From: Lutibacter citreus
GTDB lineage: Bacteria > Bacteroidota > Bacteroidia > Flavobacteriales > Flavobacteriaceae
NCBI RefSeq assembly: GCF_003260195.1
Contig: NZ_QEIH01000003.1
Location: forward strand, 372,001-436,000
DNA: 64,000 nt
Direction of reading: 5' to 3'
Position 1 is the stretch's first letter. Each line of letters starts with the position of its first letter. The position numbers were made by a program, and so were the translations under genes. This document shows positions 23,722 through 31,808 of the stretch, piece after piece. The notes under the pieces are model-generated. The model was not told the origin of the DNA, did not search any database, and was given only the letters and a program-made list of their open reading frames with translations.

Positions 23722-24585
23722 TTAGTTGATCTTAGTTAAATACAAATACGCGTCTTCAAGATTTGTTTCTTTTTTAATAGAATTTTCAAGCGGTTGACTA
23801 CTGATATAGCGAACATTTAATTTTTCATTTTTTCTAGAAGTACTCACAATAATATGCCGGTTTTTAAAGTCTGCTAATTGTGTTTTATCAATACTTGTTT
23901 TAAACACGTTTCCCTGTATCTTTTTTATGATAGTTTCTTGATTACCATGTGTTATTAGTGTTCCGTTTTTCATAATAGCCACTTTATCTGCTATGGTATC
24001 AATATCAGAAACAATGTGAGATGAAAGAATAACAATACAATCATTTGCCAAGTCTGAGATAAGATTGCGAAAACGTACTCGTTCTTCTGGATCTAAACCA
24101 ACTGTAGGTTCATCAAAAATTACAATTTTAGGATTATTCAATAATGCTTGTGCAATGCCTACCCGTTGTTTCATTCCTCCTGAATAAGAACCAATGGGCT
24201 TATGTGCCGCATCTAGTAAATTTAAACCTTCAAGAATTTGGTTAATTCGTGGTTTTAAATTTGGGCCTCCAATCCCTTTCATTGCAGCCATATACTCTAA
24301 AAACTCAACGGCATTTAAATTAGGATATACACCAAAATCTTGTGGTAAAAAACCTAATTGTTTTCGCATATAATTAGCATCTTTTAGAATATTGTTTTTA
24401 TTTAATATTATTATTCCTTCAGTTGGTTTACTTACGGTTGCAATCATTTTTAATAAAGTAGATTTTCCGGCACCATTAGGGCCTAATAAGCCTAAAATTC
24501 CTTTTTCAATTGTTATTGAAAAATCTTTTAATCCATATTTATTTCTATTGTATTTTTTAGATACGTTTTGAATTTCTAGTTTCAT
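23722..24585 (-). CDS. ABC transporter ATP-binding protein
   Basis: A 287-residue ATPase of an ABC-2 exporter. All motifs are intact: Walker A GPNGAGKS (35-42), Q-loop LGFLPQ, signature SYSGGMKQR, Walker B IVIFDEPTVGLDP and H-loop LSSH. The C-terminal 60 residues form the small extra domain usual in drug or lantibiotic exporters. It lies between the serine hydrolase (6-base gap) and the permease, so the three are one operon. Confidence 0.9.
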   Translation of the reverse strand: MKLEIQNVSKKYNRNKYGLKDFSITIEKGILGLLGPNGAGKSTLLKMIATVSKPTEGIIILNKNNILKDANYMRKQLGFLPQDFGVYPNLNAVEFLEYMAAMKGIGGPNLKPRINQILEGLNLLDAAHKPIGSYSGGMKQRVGIAQALLNNPKIVIFDEPTVGLDPEERVRFRNLISDLANDCIVILSSHIVSDIDTIADKVAIMKNGTLITHGNQETIIKKIQGNVFKTSIDKTQLADFKNRHIIVSTSRKNEKLNVRYISSQPLENSIKKETNLEDAYLYLTKIN

Positions 24586-24591
24586 ATGCTT

Positions 24592-25914
24592 TTATTTTTT
24601 AGTTGTGTTAACTCTTGAAATAGTTGTTTTATAACCATTTTGAGTAAATTTTAAAGTATTTATATCTCCATTAACACGTTCTAAATCTACTCCGTGACTG
24701 GTTTCAAAAAGAGTGTTTTCATTTTTTTGAACTAATAGATTTTTAGTTCCTTGACCTACTAAATACATTTTACTATTTTCTTCAATAATCTCTAGTGTTA
24801 TATTGGCTTCCTTAAGTAAATAATTTCCAATAAAATTTTTGAAACTATCCAAATCAATTTCATTTAATTTGGTTTCAATTTTTTCATCATGTAAGTAAGC
24901 TAATACATCATTTTTTATAGATTTTTCTGATGGAATTCTCTGCGAATTAGAAAACATTAAGTATAAGTTTTTGGTGATAGGATTGTATCCGTTTCTAAAA
25001 GAATATCCTATGTTATTACCACCATGACCATAGTATTTAACATTATTATAAGTAGATTTCCTAAGACCTAGTCCGTAGAAATTATATCCAGAATCCATCA
25101 TTTTTTCAACAGTTTCTTTCTTCAATAAAATATTTGTTTCAAATAGAGAAGTATAAAAGATTTCCATGTCTGTGAGTGTAGAAGCAATACTTCCTGCAGC
25201 ATAGGCAATGTTAGCAAAATAGCGATAATCTAAGTATTCTGTTACATCTTTATCTTGGTGATATGGTGTTGCAAGGTTTTCAATGTTTTTATGCACATAC
25301 GGATATGAATGTGTCATTTTTAAAGGGTTAATTATACGTTCTCTTAATAAATCAAAATAGCTTCTATCTGTAACTTTTTCAATAATTTTTCCTAGTAGAA
25401 AATAATTGGTATTGCAATAATCATATTTCCCTAACATTTCAGAATTATTTTTTTCAACTTGATCTAATAATTGCGCATTATATAATGAATCATTTTTGGC
25501 AAAAAATATAGTTTCAATATTACGTACAATTACTTCATCCAAACCACTTTCATGTAACAGTAAGTTTTCAATAGTTAAAGATTGTGATACAATTTTAATA
25601 GGAGTTAGGTACATTCCAATGCTATCATTCAAGCTCATATTTCCTTTTTCAACTTCCTGTAGAATCAATATTGCTGTAAAGGTTTTGGTAGCACTTCCTA
25701 TATTAAATACTTTATTTTCGGACAAGTTGAAATTACCGAAACTTATTGTATTAATTTGATTGTTTTTTTTAACAAGTACAGCAATACCCTTATTTTCTTC
25801 TTGCAATGAAGCGTTATATTTATTAGAAATAATTTCTAAATTATTTGTTTGACTAAATCCAATACTTTGAATAAGTACAAATACTAAAAGTGTAAATTGT
25901 TGTGAAATTTTCAT
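24592..25914 (-). CDS. Secreted class C beta-lactamase-like serine hydrolase
   Basis: A 440-residue protein with a signal peptide (residues 1-21, ending GFSQ) and a penicillin-binding-protein/class C beta-lactamase domain. The nucleophile motif is S74-A-T-K77, the second motif is YCN (in YDYCNTNYFLLG, near 165) and the third is HGG in YYGHGGNNIGY. A C-terminal lipocalin-like or beta domain follows (about 345-440). Family members hydrolyse D-amino peptides or esters in the periplasm. It is the first gene of the operon with the ABC exporter, opposite a LytS/LytTR system. Confidence 0.85.
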   Translation of the reverse strand: MKISQQFTLLVFVLIQSIGFSQTNNLEIISNKYNASLQEENKGIAVLVKKNNQINTISFGNFNLSENKVFNIGSATKTFTAILILQEVEKGNMSLNDSIGMYLTPIKIVSQSLTIENLLLHESGLDEVIVRNIETIFFAKNDSLYNAQLLDQVEKNNSEMLGKYDYCNTNYFLLGKIIEKVTDRSYFDLLRERIINPLKMTHSYPYVHKNIENLATPYHQDKDVTEYLDYRYFANIAYAAGSIASTLTDMEIFYTSLFETNILLKKETVEKMMDSGYNFYGLGLRKSTYNNVKYYGHGGNNIGYSFRNGYNPITKNLYLMFSNSQRIPSEKSIKNDVLAYLHDEKIETKLNEIDLDSFKNFIGNYLLKEANITLEIIEENSKMYLVGQGTKNLLVQKNENTLFETSHGVDLERVNGDINTLKFTQNGYKTTISRVNTTKK

Positions 25915-25938
25915 GTCTAAATGGTTTTAAATTATACT

Positions 25939-26105
25939 CAAAACTATTTTAATTCTCAGTTAGGTTAAAATAAGTATGACGAACAACTCTAATAAAATGA
26001 TGACGAGTGAGAATGACTAATATCATTAAAAACCATACATTGAAACCTTAAATAGTTTCGTTCATCATTAAAAAATGTAGTTTTAAAGCATAAACTTTAT
26101 TTTTG
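25939..26105. promoter_or_regulatory. Divergent promoters with repeated ATGACGA elements
   Basis: Minus strand TAGTTTTG (25946-25939) serves the hydrolase-ABC operon and plus strand TATTTTTG (26098-26105) serves lytS; both are perfect TAnnTTTG. Between them ATGACGA occurs at 25976-25982 and 26000-26006 (24-base period), and ATGATGAACGA occurs on the minus strand at 26068-26058. LytTR proteins usually bind direct repeats, so these are candidate sites for the regulator next door. Confidence 0.5.
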
Positions 26106-26127
26106 GAGGGAATTTTAAGCAAACAAT

Positions 26128-27105
26128 ATGTTAAAACTTGATAAATGGATAGATAATAAGATAGTTCAAAACCTATTTATATGGTTTTTTCTTTTTTTAA
26201 TTTTAATAATTACTATACAAGGAGAATCTAAAGCTTTAACATCTATTTTTATAATTCTACTATTAGCGCCAGCCATTTATTTAAATAATTTATTTATTCT
26301 TCCATTTTTGAAAAAAAAATCGCTAATTTTTTTCTTTTTATTTGTTGCTAACACTTTATTATTTACTGTGATTTCAGTACTTCTTATAAAAACAGTAACA
26401 AACCAAGAGTTAGAGTTAAAAATGTTTATCAACTTTATAGGTATTATGTTTTTGGCACTCATATTTGCTTCATCAATTAAAATTGCTCGAGATAGTTTTA
26501 TACGAAGACAACAGGGGCAAATAGCCGAATTGAAATTATTAAAAGCTCAATTGAATCCTCATTTTTTATTTAATACGTTAAATAATCTTTATGGGCTCTC
26601 AGTTATCAAATCAGATAAGCTCCCAGGTTTAATGCTTAAATTATCAGATTTACTGCGTTATAGCTTGTATGAAACTAAGGAAACATTTTCTCCTTTGGAA
26701 AAAGAAATTGTTTATTTAGAAAACTATATTGCATTAGAAAAAATACGATTAGAGGATAAAGTAACAATTAATTTTACCAAAGAAGGTGAGTTTTATAGCC
26801 ATAAAATTGCGCCTATGTTGCTAATTGTATTTGTTGAAAATGCCTTTAAACATCTTGCAATATTAAAAGATGAAAAGAGCAATGTAACAATTCATATTAA
26901 AAAAGAAAATGGTAAATTGAATTTTAAATGCAGTAATTCCAGTGAATTAACATCTATAAGAGATAAGGAATTAGAAAAAGGGAAAAATGGTATAGGATTG
27001 AATAATGCCATTAAAAGGTTGAAAATAATGTATCCAGAAAAACACAAATTAAATATATATAATAACACTAATAAGTTTACTGTTGAATTAATACTTGAAT
27101 TATAA
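26128..27105 (+). CDS. LytS/YehU-type sensor histidine kinase
   Basis: A 325-residue kinase of the His_kinase (PF06580) family. Four membrane helices occupy about residues 15-120, then a short linker and the phospho-acceptor motif QLNPHFLFN with His145. The ATPase domain has the N box VFVENAFKH and a G box GIGLNNAIKRL. The sensor part is almost entirely membrane-embedded, as in envelope-stress or cell-wall antibiotic sensors. The stop is directly followed by the response regulator ATG. Confidence 0.88.
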   Translation: MLKLDKWIDNKIVQNLFIWFFLFLILIITIQGESKALTSIFIILLLAPAIYLNNLFILPFLKKKSLIFFFLFVANTLLFTVISVLLIKTVTNQELELKMFINFIGIMFLALIFASSIKIARDSFIRRQQGQIAELKLLKAQLNPHFLFNTLNNLYGLSVIKSDKLPGLMLKLSDLLRYSLYETKETFSPLEKEIVYLENYIALEKIRLEDKVTINFTKEGEFYSHKIAPMLLIVFVENAFKHLAILKDEKSNVTIHIKKENGKLNFKCSNSSELTSIRDKELEKGKNGIGLNNAIKRLKIMYPEKHKLNIYNNTNKFTVELILEL

Positions 27106-27804
27106 ATGAATACTTTACAATGCGTAATAGCGGATGACGAGCCTATTGCACGTCAAATTTTAGAAAACTATATAAAAGAGATTCCAAATTTAAAACTGGT
27201 AGCATCTTGTAAAAATGCGTTTGAAGTAATGGAAGTATTTCAAAACAATACAATTGATGTGTTGTTTTTAGATATTAATATGCCTAAATTATCTGGGCTG
27301 AGTTTATTAAAAACAATGCAGCAAAAACCAAAGGTTATTATAACAACAGCATATCCAGAATACGCAATTGAAGGTTTTGAATTGTCAGTAACGGATTATT
27401 TATTGAAACCTTTTTCATTGGAACGTTTTATACAAGCTGTATTAAAGGTTAAAGAAAACCCATCTAATCATATGGTACATAGTTCTATAGCGGAAGAGGG
27501 AATTAAAACATCAATTTTTGTGAAAAGTGATAAAAAGATTATTAAAATAAATTTTGAAAAAATACAGTACATAGAAGCCTATGGAAATTATATTAAAATT
27601 TATACAGATAAGATGATATTAACGCCATATACATTATCAGATTTTTTAGATAAATTACCTAATAATTTTTTACGAATTCACAAATCTAGTATTATAAATT
27701 TTAATAAACTTAAATTGATAGATGGCAACCAAGTAATGCTTAACAATAATGTAAAACTACCTATAGGAAAGTTGTACAGAAAAGCGATTTTAGATAGAGT
27801 TTAG
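27106..27804 (+). CDS. LytTR-family response regulator
   Basis: A 232-residue regulator with a receiver domain (1-120; acidic pair D10-D11, phospho-acceptor D56 in LFLDINMP, and KPF) and a C-terminal LytTR DNA-binding domain (about 135-232; FVKSDKKIIKINFEKIQYIE, IKIYTDK, FLRIHKSSIINFNKL). No bases separate it from the kinase. The divergent hydrolase-ABC operon is the obvious target, with ATGACGA repeats in the shared intergenic region. Confidence 0.9.
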   Translation: MNTLQCVIADDEPIARQILENYIKEIPNLKLVASCKNAFEVMEVFQNNTIDVLFLDINMPKLSGLSLLKTMQQKPKVIITTAYPEYAIEGFELSVTDYLLKPFSLERFIQAVLKVKENPSNHMVHSSIAEEGIKTSIFVKSDKKIIKINFEKIQYIEAYGNYIKIYTDKMILTPYTLSDFLDKLPNNFLRIHKSSIINFNKLKLIDGNQVMLNNNVKLPIGKLYRKAILDRV

Positions 27805-27842
27805 TATTCAAAATATTTTTTTTATAGTTTTTAACTGAATGT

Positions 27843-27873
27843 AAAAAAGCACATCTCAACGATGCGCTTTTTA
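27843..27873. terminator. Bidirectional terminator between lytTR and dps
   Basis: AAAAAGCACATC and GATGCGCTTTTT (27844-27872) form a hairpin with one mismatch on the plus strand that becomes a G-U pair on the minus strand, with T-runs both ways. It ends both convergent transcripts. Confidence 0.75.
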
Positions 27874-27911
27874 TCTTAATTAAGATTGTTGTTTTTAAAA
27901 ATTAACTAATA

Positions 27912-28415
27912 TTAAGATTCAATTAATTCTTCTTTTAATTTTTCGGATGTTTTTTTAGTAAATGCATTTAACATCCAACTTGTTTTTTCTAAGGAAGAAA
28001 TATAACTTCCAATTAAATCAATTGTTCCGTCATCTTCAGCTTTTTCAGCTTCTTTAATTACTATTGACATTTGTTTCAATAGTAATTTATGATCTTTAAT
28101 AATTGATTCTATCATTTCTTTATCAGTTTGTAAAGGAGAATCTTCACTAATAGATGAAGCTTTTAAATAGCTGCTATATCTGCTCATTGGATGATATTGT
28201 AAAGTTAAAATTCGCTCTGCTATTTCATCAATTTTAATACGAGCATCTGTATACATTTCTTCAAATTTTTCATGGAGTACAAAAAAGTTTCTTCCTGTTA
28301 TGTTCCAGTGAAAGTTTCGTAATTTTTGATAGTATAAATGGTAATCAGCCAATAACTGATTTAACTCTTTTGCTACTGGTAAAATATTTTCGTTTTGGAT
28401 ATTTAAATAATTCAT
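27912..28415 (-). CDS. dps: Dps-like DNA-binding ferritin
   Basis: A 167-residue Dps/miniferritin. The ferroxidase ligands appear in order in NFHWN (about residue 40), the LHEKFEEMY helix and DARIKIDEIAERI, the classic H-x(10-15)-D-x(3)-E set. Length and the helical pattern are typical. Dps forms dodecamers that oxidise and store iron and shield DNA in stress. It is monocistronic, ends in a bidirectional terminator, and has a copy of the 18-bp AraC-locus element exactly 19 bp before its -7 box. Confidence 0.92.
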   Translation of the reverse strand: MNYLNIQNENILPVAKELNQLLADYHLYYQKLRNFHWNITGRNFFVLHEKFEEMYTDARIKIDEIAERILTLQYHPMSRYSSYLKASSISEDSPLQTDKEMIESIIKDHKLLLKQMSIVIKEAEKAEDDGTIDLIGSYISSLEKTSWMLNAFTKKTSEKLKEELIES

Positions 28416-28462
28416 TTTATTAAATTTTTAACTGTTAATAATTCATTTTTTTATTGATACTA

Positions 28463-28507
28463 CAAAAGTAATTTGACATTTTTGAGCGCTTTTGCTCATA
28501 TCATTTT
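28463..28507 (-). promoter_or_regulatory. 18-bp activator element plus -7 box, dps promoter
   Basis: On the minus strand AAAATGATATGAGCAAAA (28507-28490) is followed after 19 bases by a perfect -7 element TACTTTTG (28470-28463). A second partial copy (minus strand ATGAGCAAAG, 28520-28511) lies just upstream. Confidence 0.75.
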
Positions 28508-28564
28508 ATGCTTTGCTCATTTCAGAATGATAATTTATTTCATTCTTAAAAATTAAGTGCTTTT

Positions 28565-28729
28565 TTAAATTCTCTTTGCTTTTCCACTAATTAATGAAAG
28601 TACAAATAGCACTAGAAAGATAAAAAACAAAACTTTTGCAATTCCTGCGGCTGCTCCAGCTACTCCCGTAAATCCTAATACTCCTGCTATTAATGCTATT
28701 ATTATAAAGGTGATTGTCCAACGTAACAT
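28565..28729 (-). CDS. DUF1328 (YtjA-like) small membrane protein
   Basis: A 54-residue protein starting at the ATG complementary to 28727-28729. It is almost wholly hydrophobic, with two helices (about 5-18 and 30-47) around a small-residue turn [14 protein letters not shown], and a basic tail SGKAKRI. This is the DUF1328/YtjA family, common in stress-induced loci and of unknown function. Its promoter carries the 18-bp element. It is easily missed because of its size. Confidence 0.8.
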   Translation of the reverse strand: MLRWTITFIIIALIAGVLGFTGVAGAAAGIAKVLFFIFLVLFVLSLISGKAKRI

Positions 28730-28774
28730 AATCTTAAATTTTAAAAGGTTAATAATTCATTTTTTTTGATACAG

Positions 28775-28819
28775 CAAAGTTAGGGGAGGACTATACTTTC
28801 CTTTTGCTCATTTAAAATT
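28775..28819 (-). promoter_or_regulatory. 18-bp activator element plus -7 box, DUF1328 promoter
   Basis: On the minus strand AATTTTAAATGAGCAAAA (28819-28802; 14 of 18 to the consensus, with the ATGAGCAAAA half perfect) is followed after 19 bases by a perfect TAACTTTG (28782-28775). Confidence 0.65.
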
Positions 28820-28877
28820 GATGTTAACTCAAATGCAAATACTGTTTGTATTATAATTTACGATATGAGCAAAGATT

Positions 28878-28922
28878 AAAATGATATGAATTAAAGTAAA
28901 GAGGAGTCTTACTATAATTTTG
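28878..28922 (+). promoter_or_regulatory. 18-bp activator element plus -7 box, small membrane protein promoter
   Basis: AAAATGATATGAATTAAA (28878-28895) is followed after 19 bases by a perfect TAATTTTG (28915-28922). An extra half copy ATATGAGCAAA lies at 28863-28873. The promoter position means the ATG at 28925 lies at or before the transcript start, so the gene should begin at 28949. Confidence 0.7.
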
Positions 28923-28948
28923 TAATGAACTTTAAAACAACTAATAAA

Positions 28949-29119
28949 ATGAAACAAGGAACAGAAGACTTTAAAATTATAAAAGAGAACCCGAAAGGAA
29001 AGAATAGAAATTATATTTTTCAAAATAATCGTATTACTCGAATTGGTTTTTATATAGTTGCAACCTTATTAATTGTTGGCGTGCTAATGGTAATTACTAC
29101 GGGATTTTTTCTATTATAA
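28949..29119 (+). CDS. Small membrane protein, 56 residues
   Basis: A 56-residue protein from the ATG at 28949: a charged N-terminal half (KENPKGKNRN) and one membrane helix near the C-terminus (GFYIVATLLIVGVLMVITTG). No family recognised. An ATG at 28925 in the same frame is rejected because the -7 box is at 28915-28922. It precedes the SRAP-like gene by 42 bases on the same strand, probably co-transcribed, and is controlled by the 18-bp element. Confidence 0.65.
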   Translation: MKQGTEDFKIIKENPKGKNRNYIFQNNRITRIGFYIVATLLIVGVLMVITTGFFLL

Positions 29120-29161
29120 ATAAACAAAAAACAAAAATTAAAAATCTAATATATATTAATT

Positions 29162-29791
29162 ATGAAATATAGTTTATCTAATACAGCTAGTAAAACTCTA
29201 ATAGAAGAGGAGCTAGGATTAAATTTTATGTATCCAAATATTTATAAACCAAAACTTAAAATTGATGGACGTAAAGAGCAATTTATTTCAATTTTAACAA
29301 TTGAAGAACCATCAATAGTTACTCAAGGTATTTGGGGACTTTTACCTCAAAATTTTGAAGGAGATTGGAAAAAATTTCAACGTTTAAAAACAACATTACA
29401 CGTAAGTAAAAATGATATTATGCATAGTGTTTTATATAAAGAAGCTATAGAAGAACGCAGATGCCTAATTATTGTAACTGGGTTTTATACACATCATTTA
29501 AATGGTAATAAAGTTGTTGATTATTTGGTTGAAAAAGATCCTTTAAAACCTTTTTATCTTGCGGGTATTTATAATGTTTTAGAAGATGGTTTTGTAACTT
29601 GTTCTGTTATAAATACGAATGCAAATTCATCTTTAAGTTCTGTAAATAATTTATATGAAATTATGCCAATTCAAATACCAGATATTTTTAAAAAAATATG
29701 GTTAGATAAAGAAACCCCAATGAAAAATATTAAATACTTAATTTCTAAACCCTTTTTAACTAAATTTAAAATTCAAGAAATCGCATCATAA
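29162..29791 (+). CDS. SRAP (YedK/HMCES)-like protein lacking catalytic residues
   Basis: A 209-residue protein with the overall SRAP layout: an N-terminal strand, LYKP-like segment, IWGLLPQNF (WGL(I/V)P), RRCLIIVTGFYTHH where active enzymes have RCL(I/V)P-x-GFYEW, PFYLAGIYN (P(Y/F)xxAGLW), FVTCSVINTNAN and EIMPIQI (RMPVIL). Active SRAP proteins need Cys2, the Asn of NARxE, the Glu of GFYEW and the His of HxRMP. Here residue 2 is Lys, NARxE has become HVSKN, the Glu is Thr, and the His is lost (NNLYEIMP). It therefore cannot form the usual Cys2 thiazolidine link to abasic DNA. It may be a structural or regulatory paralogue. Probably expressed from the 28878-28922 promoter. Confidence 0.75.
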   Translation: MKYSLSNTASKTLIEEELGLNFMYPNIYKPKLKIDGRKEQFISILTIEEPSIVTQGIWGLLPQNFEGDWKKFQRLKTTLHVSKNDIMHSVLYKEAIEERRCLIIVTGFYTHHLNGNKVVDYLVEKDPLKPFYLAGIYNVLEDGFVTCSVINTNANSSLSSVNNLYEIMPIQIPDIFKKIWLDKETPMKNIKYLISKPFLTKFKIQEIAS

Positions 29792-29831
29792 TCATCATAA
29801 TCCATCATAATTCAGTTGTTTAGTGTGATTT

Positions 29832-30869
29832 TTAAGCGATTTTAATAGCAGCTTCTTGCTTGTTTTTTAAAAACTCACTTGGACTTAAATTATATTTTCT
29901 TTTAAATATTTTCGAAAAATAACTTCTACTACTGAACCCTATAGTATATACAATTTGAGAGATGTTTAAATCTGTTGTATTCATTAAATCTCTTGCTTCT
30001 TCCAAACGAACATGGCGAATATATTCAGTTACCGTTCTTGTATATAATAATTTAAAACCTTCTTGTAATTTAGCTTGAGTTAATCCGCTTTTTAAAGCCA
30101 ACTCATCTACCGTATAATCTTTAGAAACATCTTTTAAGATTCTTTCAGCAACTTTTCTAACGCTATTTAATTCCTTTTTAGTTAGTGATGTATCGGGTTG
30201 TTTTTTTAATCGTACATCTTTATTATGTTGTGTCATATGTTCCGATAAAATTTGGTAAACAATACCTTCTTTTATCAAAATTCTAATCATTCCTTTTTGC
30301 TTCACCTTATCAAATTGCTTAATTAAGTTGGCTAATTTTAAATTATAGGTTCCAAAATAAGCAAATACTCTTTCATGTTGTTGATCGTGAAAAACTTCAT
30401 ATAAATGTTTATTTAAAACAGAAGCATCATTTAAACGTTTTTTAATGAATTTCATTCGGCTAATTTGTATTAAATGAATATGAACTTCTACATTTTTTTC
30501 AAAATAACCATAATTATAGCCATCATCTTTACTAGTAATAATTACAGATTGAAACTGTTCTATTTTTCTTTTTTCTTCATTTAATTTAAATCTATGGAAA
30601 CTATGGCCTAAAGAAGTATATACAAAATGAATTGGATTAAATTCCGATGCATCCATAATTAAGGAAATATCATCAAAAAAAGTTATATCGTATTGTAAAA
30701 CGCTGCCTCCCCATTCAAAAGTAATAAAGGTGATTTTACCTTTTGCGTTCTCATTATCAACTTCTAAAACATACTCGCCCCAGCGTTCAGTAATTTTTCC
30801 GCCAATAACATCTTTTATTTGTCTAACAGTTCCTTCAGTACTCTTAGCCGTAATTTCAATAATTTTCAA
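29832..30869 (-). CDS. AraC-family transcription regulator with a novel N-terminal domain
   Basis: A 345-residue regulator. The last 100 residues form the AraC double helix-turn-helix (TVDELALKSGLTQAKLQEGF and LNISQIVYTIGFSSRSYFSK, then FKRKYNLSPSEFL). The first 230 residues are predicted alpha/beta with no cupin motif that I can identify, and could bind a ligand. It converges on the SRAP-like gene and diverges from the beta-barrel gene. An 18-bp element is shared by four promoters next to it, making this protein the best candidate activator. Its own -7 element is the weaker TACCTTTA (30899-30892). Confidence 0.85.
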   Translation of the reverse strand: MKIIEITAKSTEGTVRQIKDVIGGKITERWGEYVLEVDNENAKGKITFITFEWGGSVLQYDITFFDDISLIMDASEFNPIHFVYTSLGHSFHRFKLNEEKRKIEQFQSVIITSKDDGYNYGYFEKNVEVHIHLIQISRMKFIKKRLNDASVLNKHLYEVFHDQQHERVFAYFGTYNLKLANLIKQFDKVKQKGMIRILIKEGIVYQILSEHMTQHNKDVRLKKQPDTSLTKKELNSVRKVAERILKDVSKDYTVDELALKSGLTQAKLQEGFKLLYTRTVTEYIRHVRLEEARDLMNTTDLNISQIVYTIGFSSRSYFSKIFKRKYNLSPSEFLKNKQEAAIKIA

Positions 30870-30962
30870 GCTTATTATTTTTTAATTGCTATAAAGGTAA
30901 ACTAAAATGTGCTTTGTTTAAAAATGAGCTAATTAAGTATAATTTTTAAATGAGTTAAGATC

Positions 30963-31007
30963 AAAATGATATGAGCAAAACTAACATAGACATTGACCAT
31001 ATCTTTG
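30963..31007 (+). promoter_or_regulatory. 18-bp activator element plus -7 box, beta-barrel gene promoter
   Basis: AAAATGATATGAGCAAAA (30963-30980) is identical to the dps copy and is followed after 19 bases by a perfect TATCTTTG (31000-31007). Half copies AAAATGAG (30921) and AAATGAG (30948) lie upstream toward the AraC gene. Confidence 0.75.
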
Positions 31008-31031
31008 TATTGAACTTAAAAACAAAAAAAA

Positions 31032-31505
31032 ATGAAATATTTAAAAACAATACTTTTTAGTACAATTTTATTAGTAACAACAGCAATTTCAGCTCAAGAT
31101 ATATCTAAAAATGCATTGGGTATTAGAGTAGGTGATAATGATGGGTTTGGAGGAGAAATTTCTTATCAAAGATACATGTCAGACAATAATAGATTAGAAT
31201 TTGATTTAGGTTTTAGAAACTCTAATAAGGTAGATGCTTTTAAACTTGTAGCGCTCTATCAATGGGTAAATGTTATAGATACTAATTTTAATTGGTTTAT
31301 TGGTGCAGGTGCAGGGTTTGGATCTTTTAATGCACCAATAAATGATGGGACTTTTATTTTAGCAGCTGCAGATTTGGGAATAGAATATAATTTTAATATA
31401 CCAATTGTAATGTCTTTAGATATTAGACCTGAATTAGGTTTTAACGATAATTATAGTGACGACTTAGACTTAGATATTGCATTAGGTATTAGATATCAAT
31501 TTTAA
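31032..31505 (+). CDS. Small outer-membrane beta-barrel protein
   Basis: A 157-residue exported protein: signal peptide 1-21 (ending AISAQ), then alternating amphipathic strands with periodic Gly, Tyr and Phe (for example ALGIRVGDNDGFGGEISYQR and FNWFIGAGAGFGSF) and a C-terminal aromatic-ending strand DIALGIRYQF, typical of eight-stranded outer-membrane barrels. No ligand is known. It starts 25 bases after the -7 box and leads a likely operon with a small membrane protein (20-base gap). Confidence 0.8.
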   Translation: MKYLKTILFSTILLVTTAISAQDISKNALGIRVGDNDGFGGEISYQRYMSDNNRLEFDLGFRNSNKVDAFKLVALYQWVNVIDTNFNWFIGAGAGFGSFNAPINDGTFILAAADLGIEYNFNIPIVMSLDIRPELGFNDNYSDDLDLDIALGIRYQF

Positions 31506-31525
31506 TAAATACAAAACTTATAATT

Positions 31526-31726
31526 ATGAATAAAACGATAAAAATAATTTTAATAGTTGCTGGTTTAGCGCTATTAATTTACGGTGGATATGAACTTGTA
31601 ACACCTGAAGCATCAGTAGATATTGGTATTGCAGAGTTTGAAACGCAAAATAACAAAAATGCTTATATAAGTATTGGTATTGGTTTAGTAGCTCTTGTTG
31701 CTAGTTTTATAGTAAATAAAAAGTAA
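31526..31726 (+). CDS. Small two-helix membrane protein (DUF3185-like)
   Basis: A 66-residue protein with a membrane helix at 5-23, a polar loop (TPEASVDIGIAEFETQNNKN) and a second helix at 46-62 with a basic end. The layout resembles DUF3185 small membrane proteins, but similarity is limited to topology, so the family is tentative. It follows the beta-barrel gene by 20 bases and is probably under the same promoter. Confidence 0.6.
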   Translation: MNKTIKIILIVAGLALLIYGGYELVTPEASVDIGIAEFETQNNKNAYISIGIGLVALVASFIVNKK

Positions 31727-31808
31727 CAATATAACTAACCTATTATATATGATGTAAAACAGTAAGCATCTTAAAATAAATTACTTAATAATTTAAAAAA
31801 AACAACTT

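Noticed and set aside
28829..29023. 64-residue minus-strand frame opposite the small membrane gene
   Set aside because: It covers the promoter with the 18-bp element and overlaps a better supported gene; composition is that of a shadow frame.
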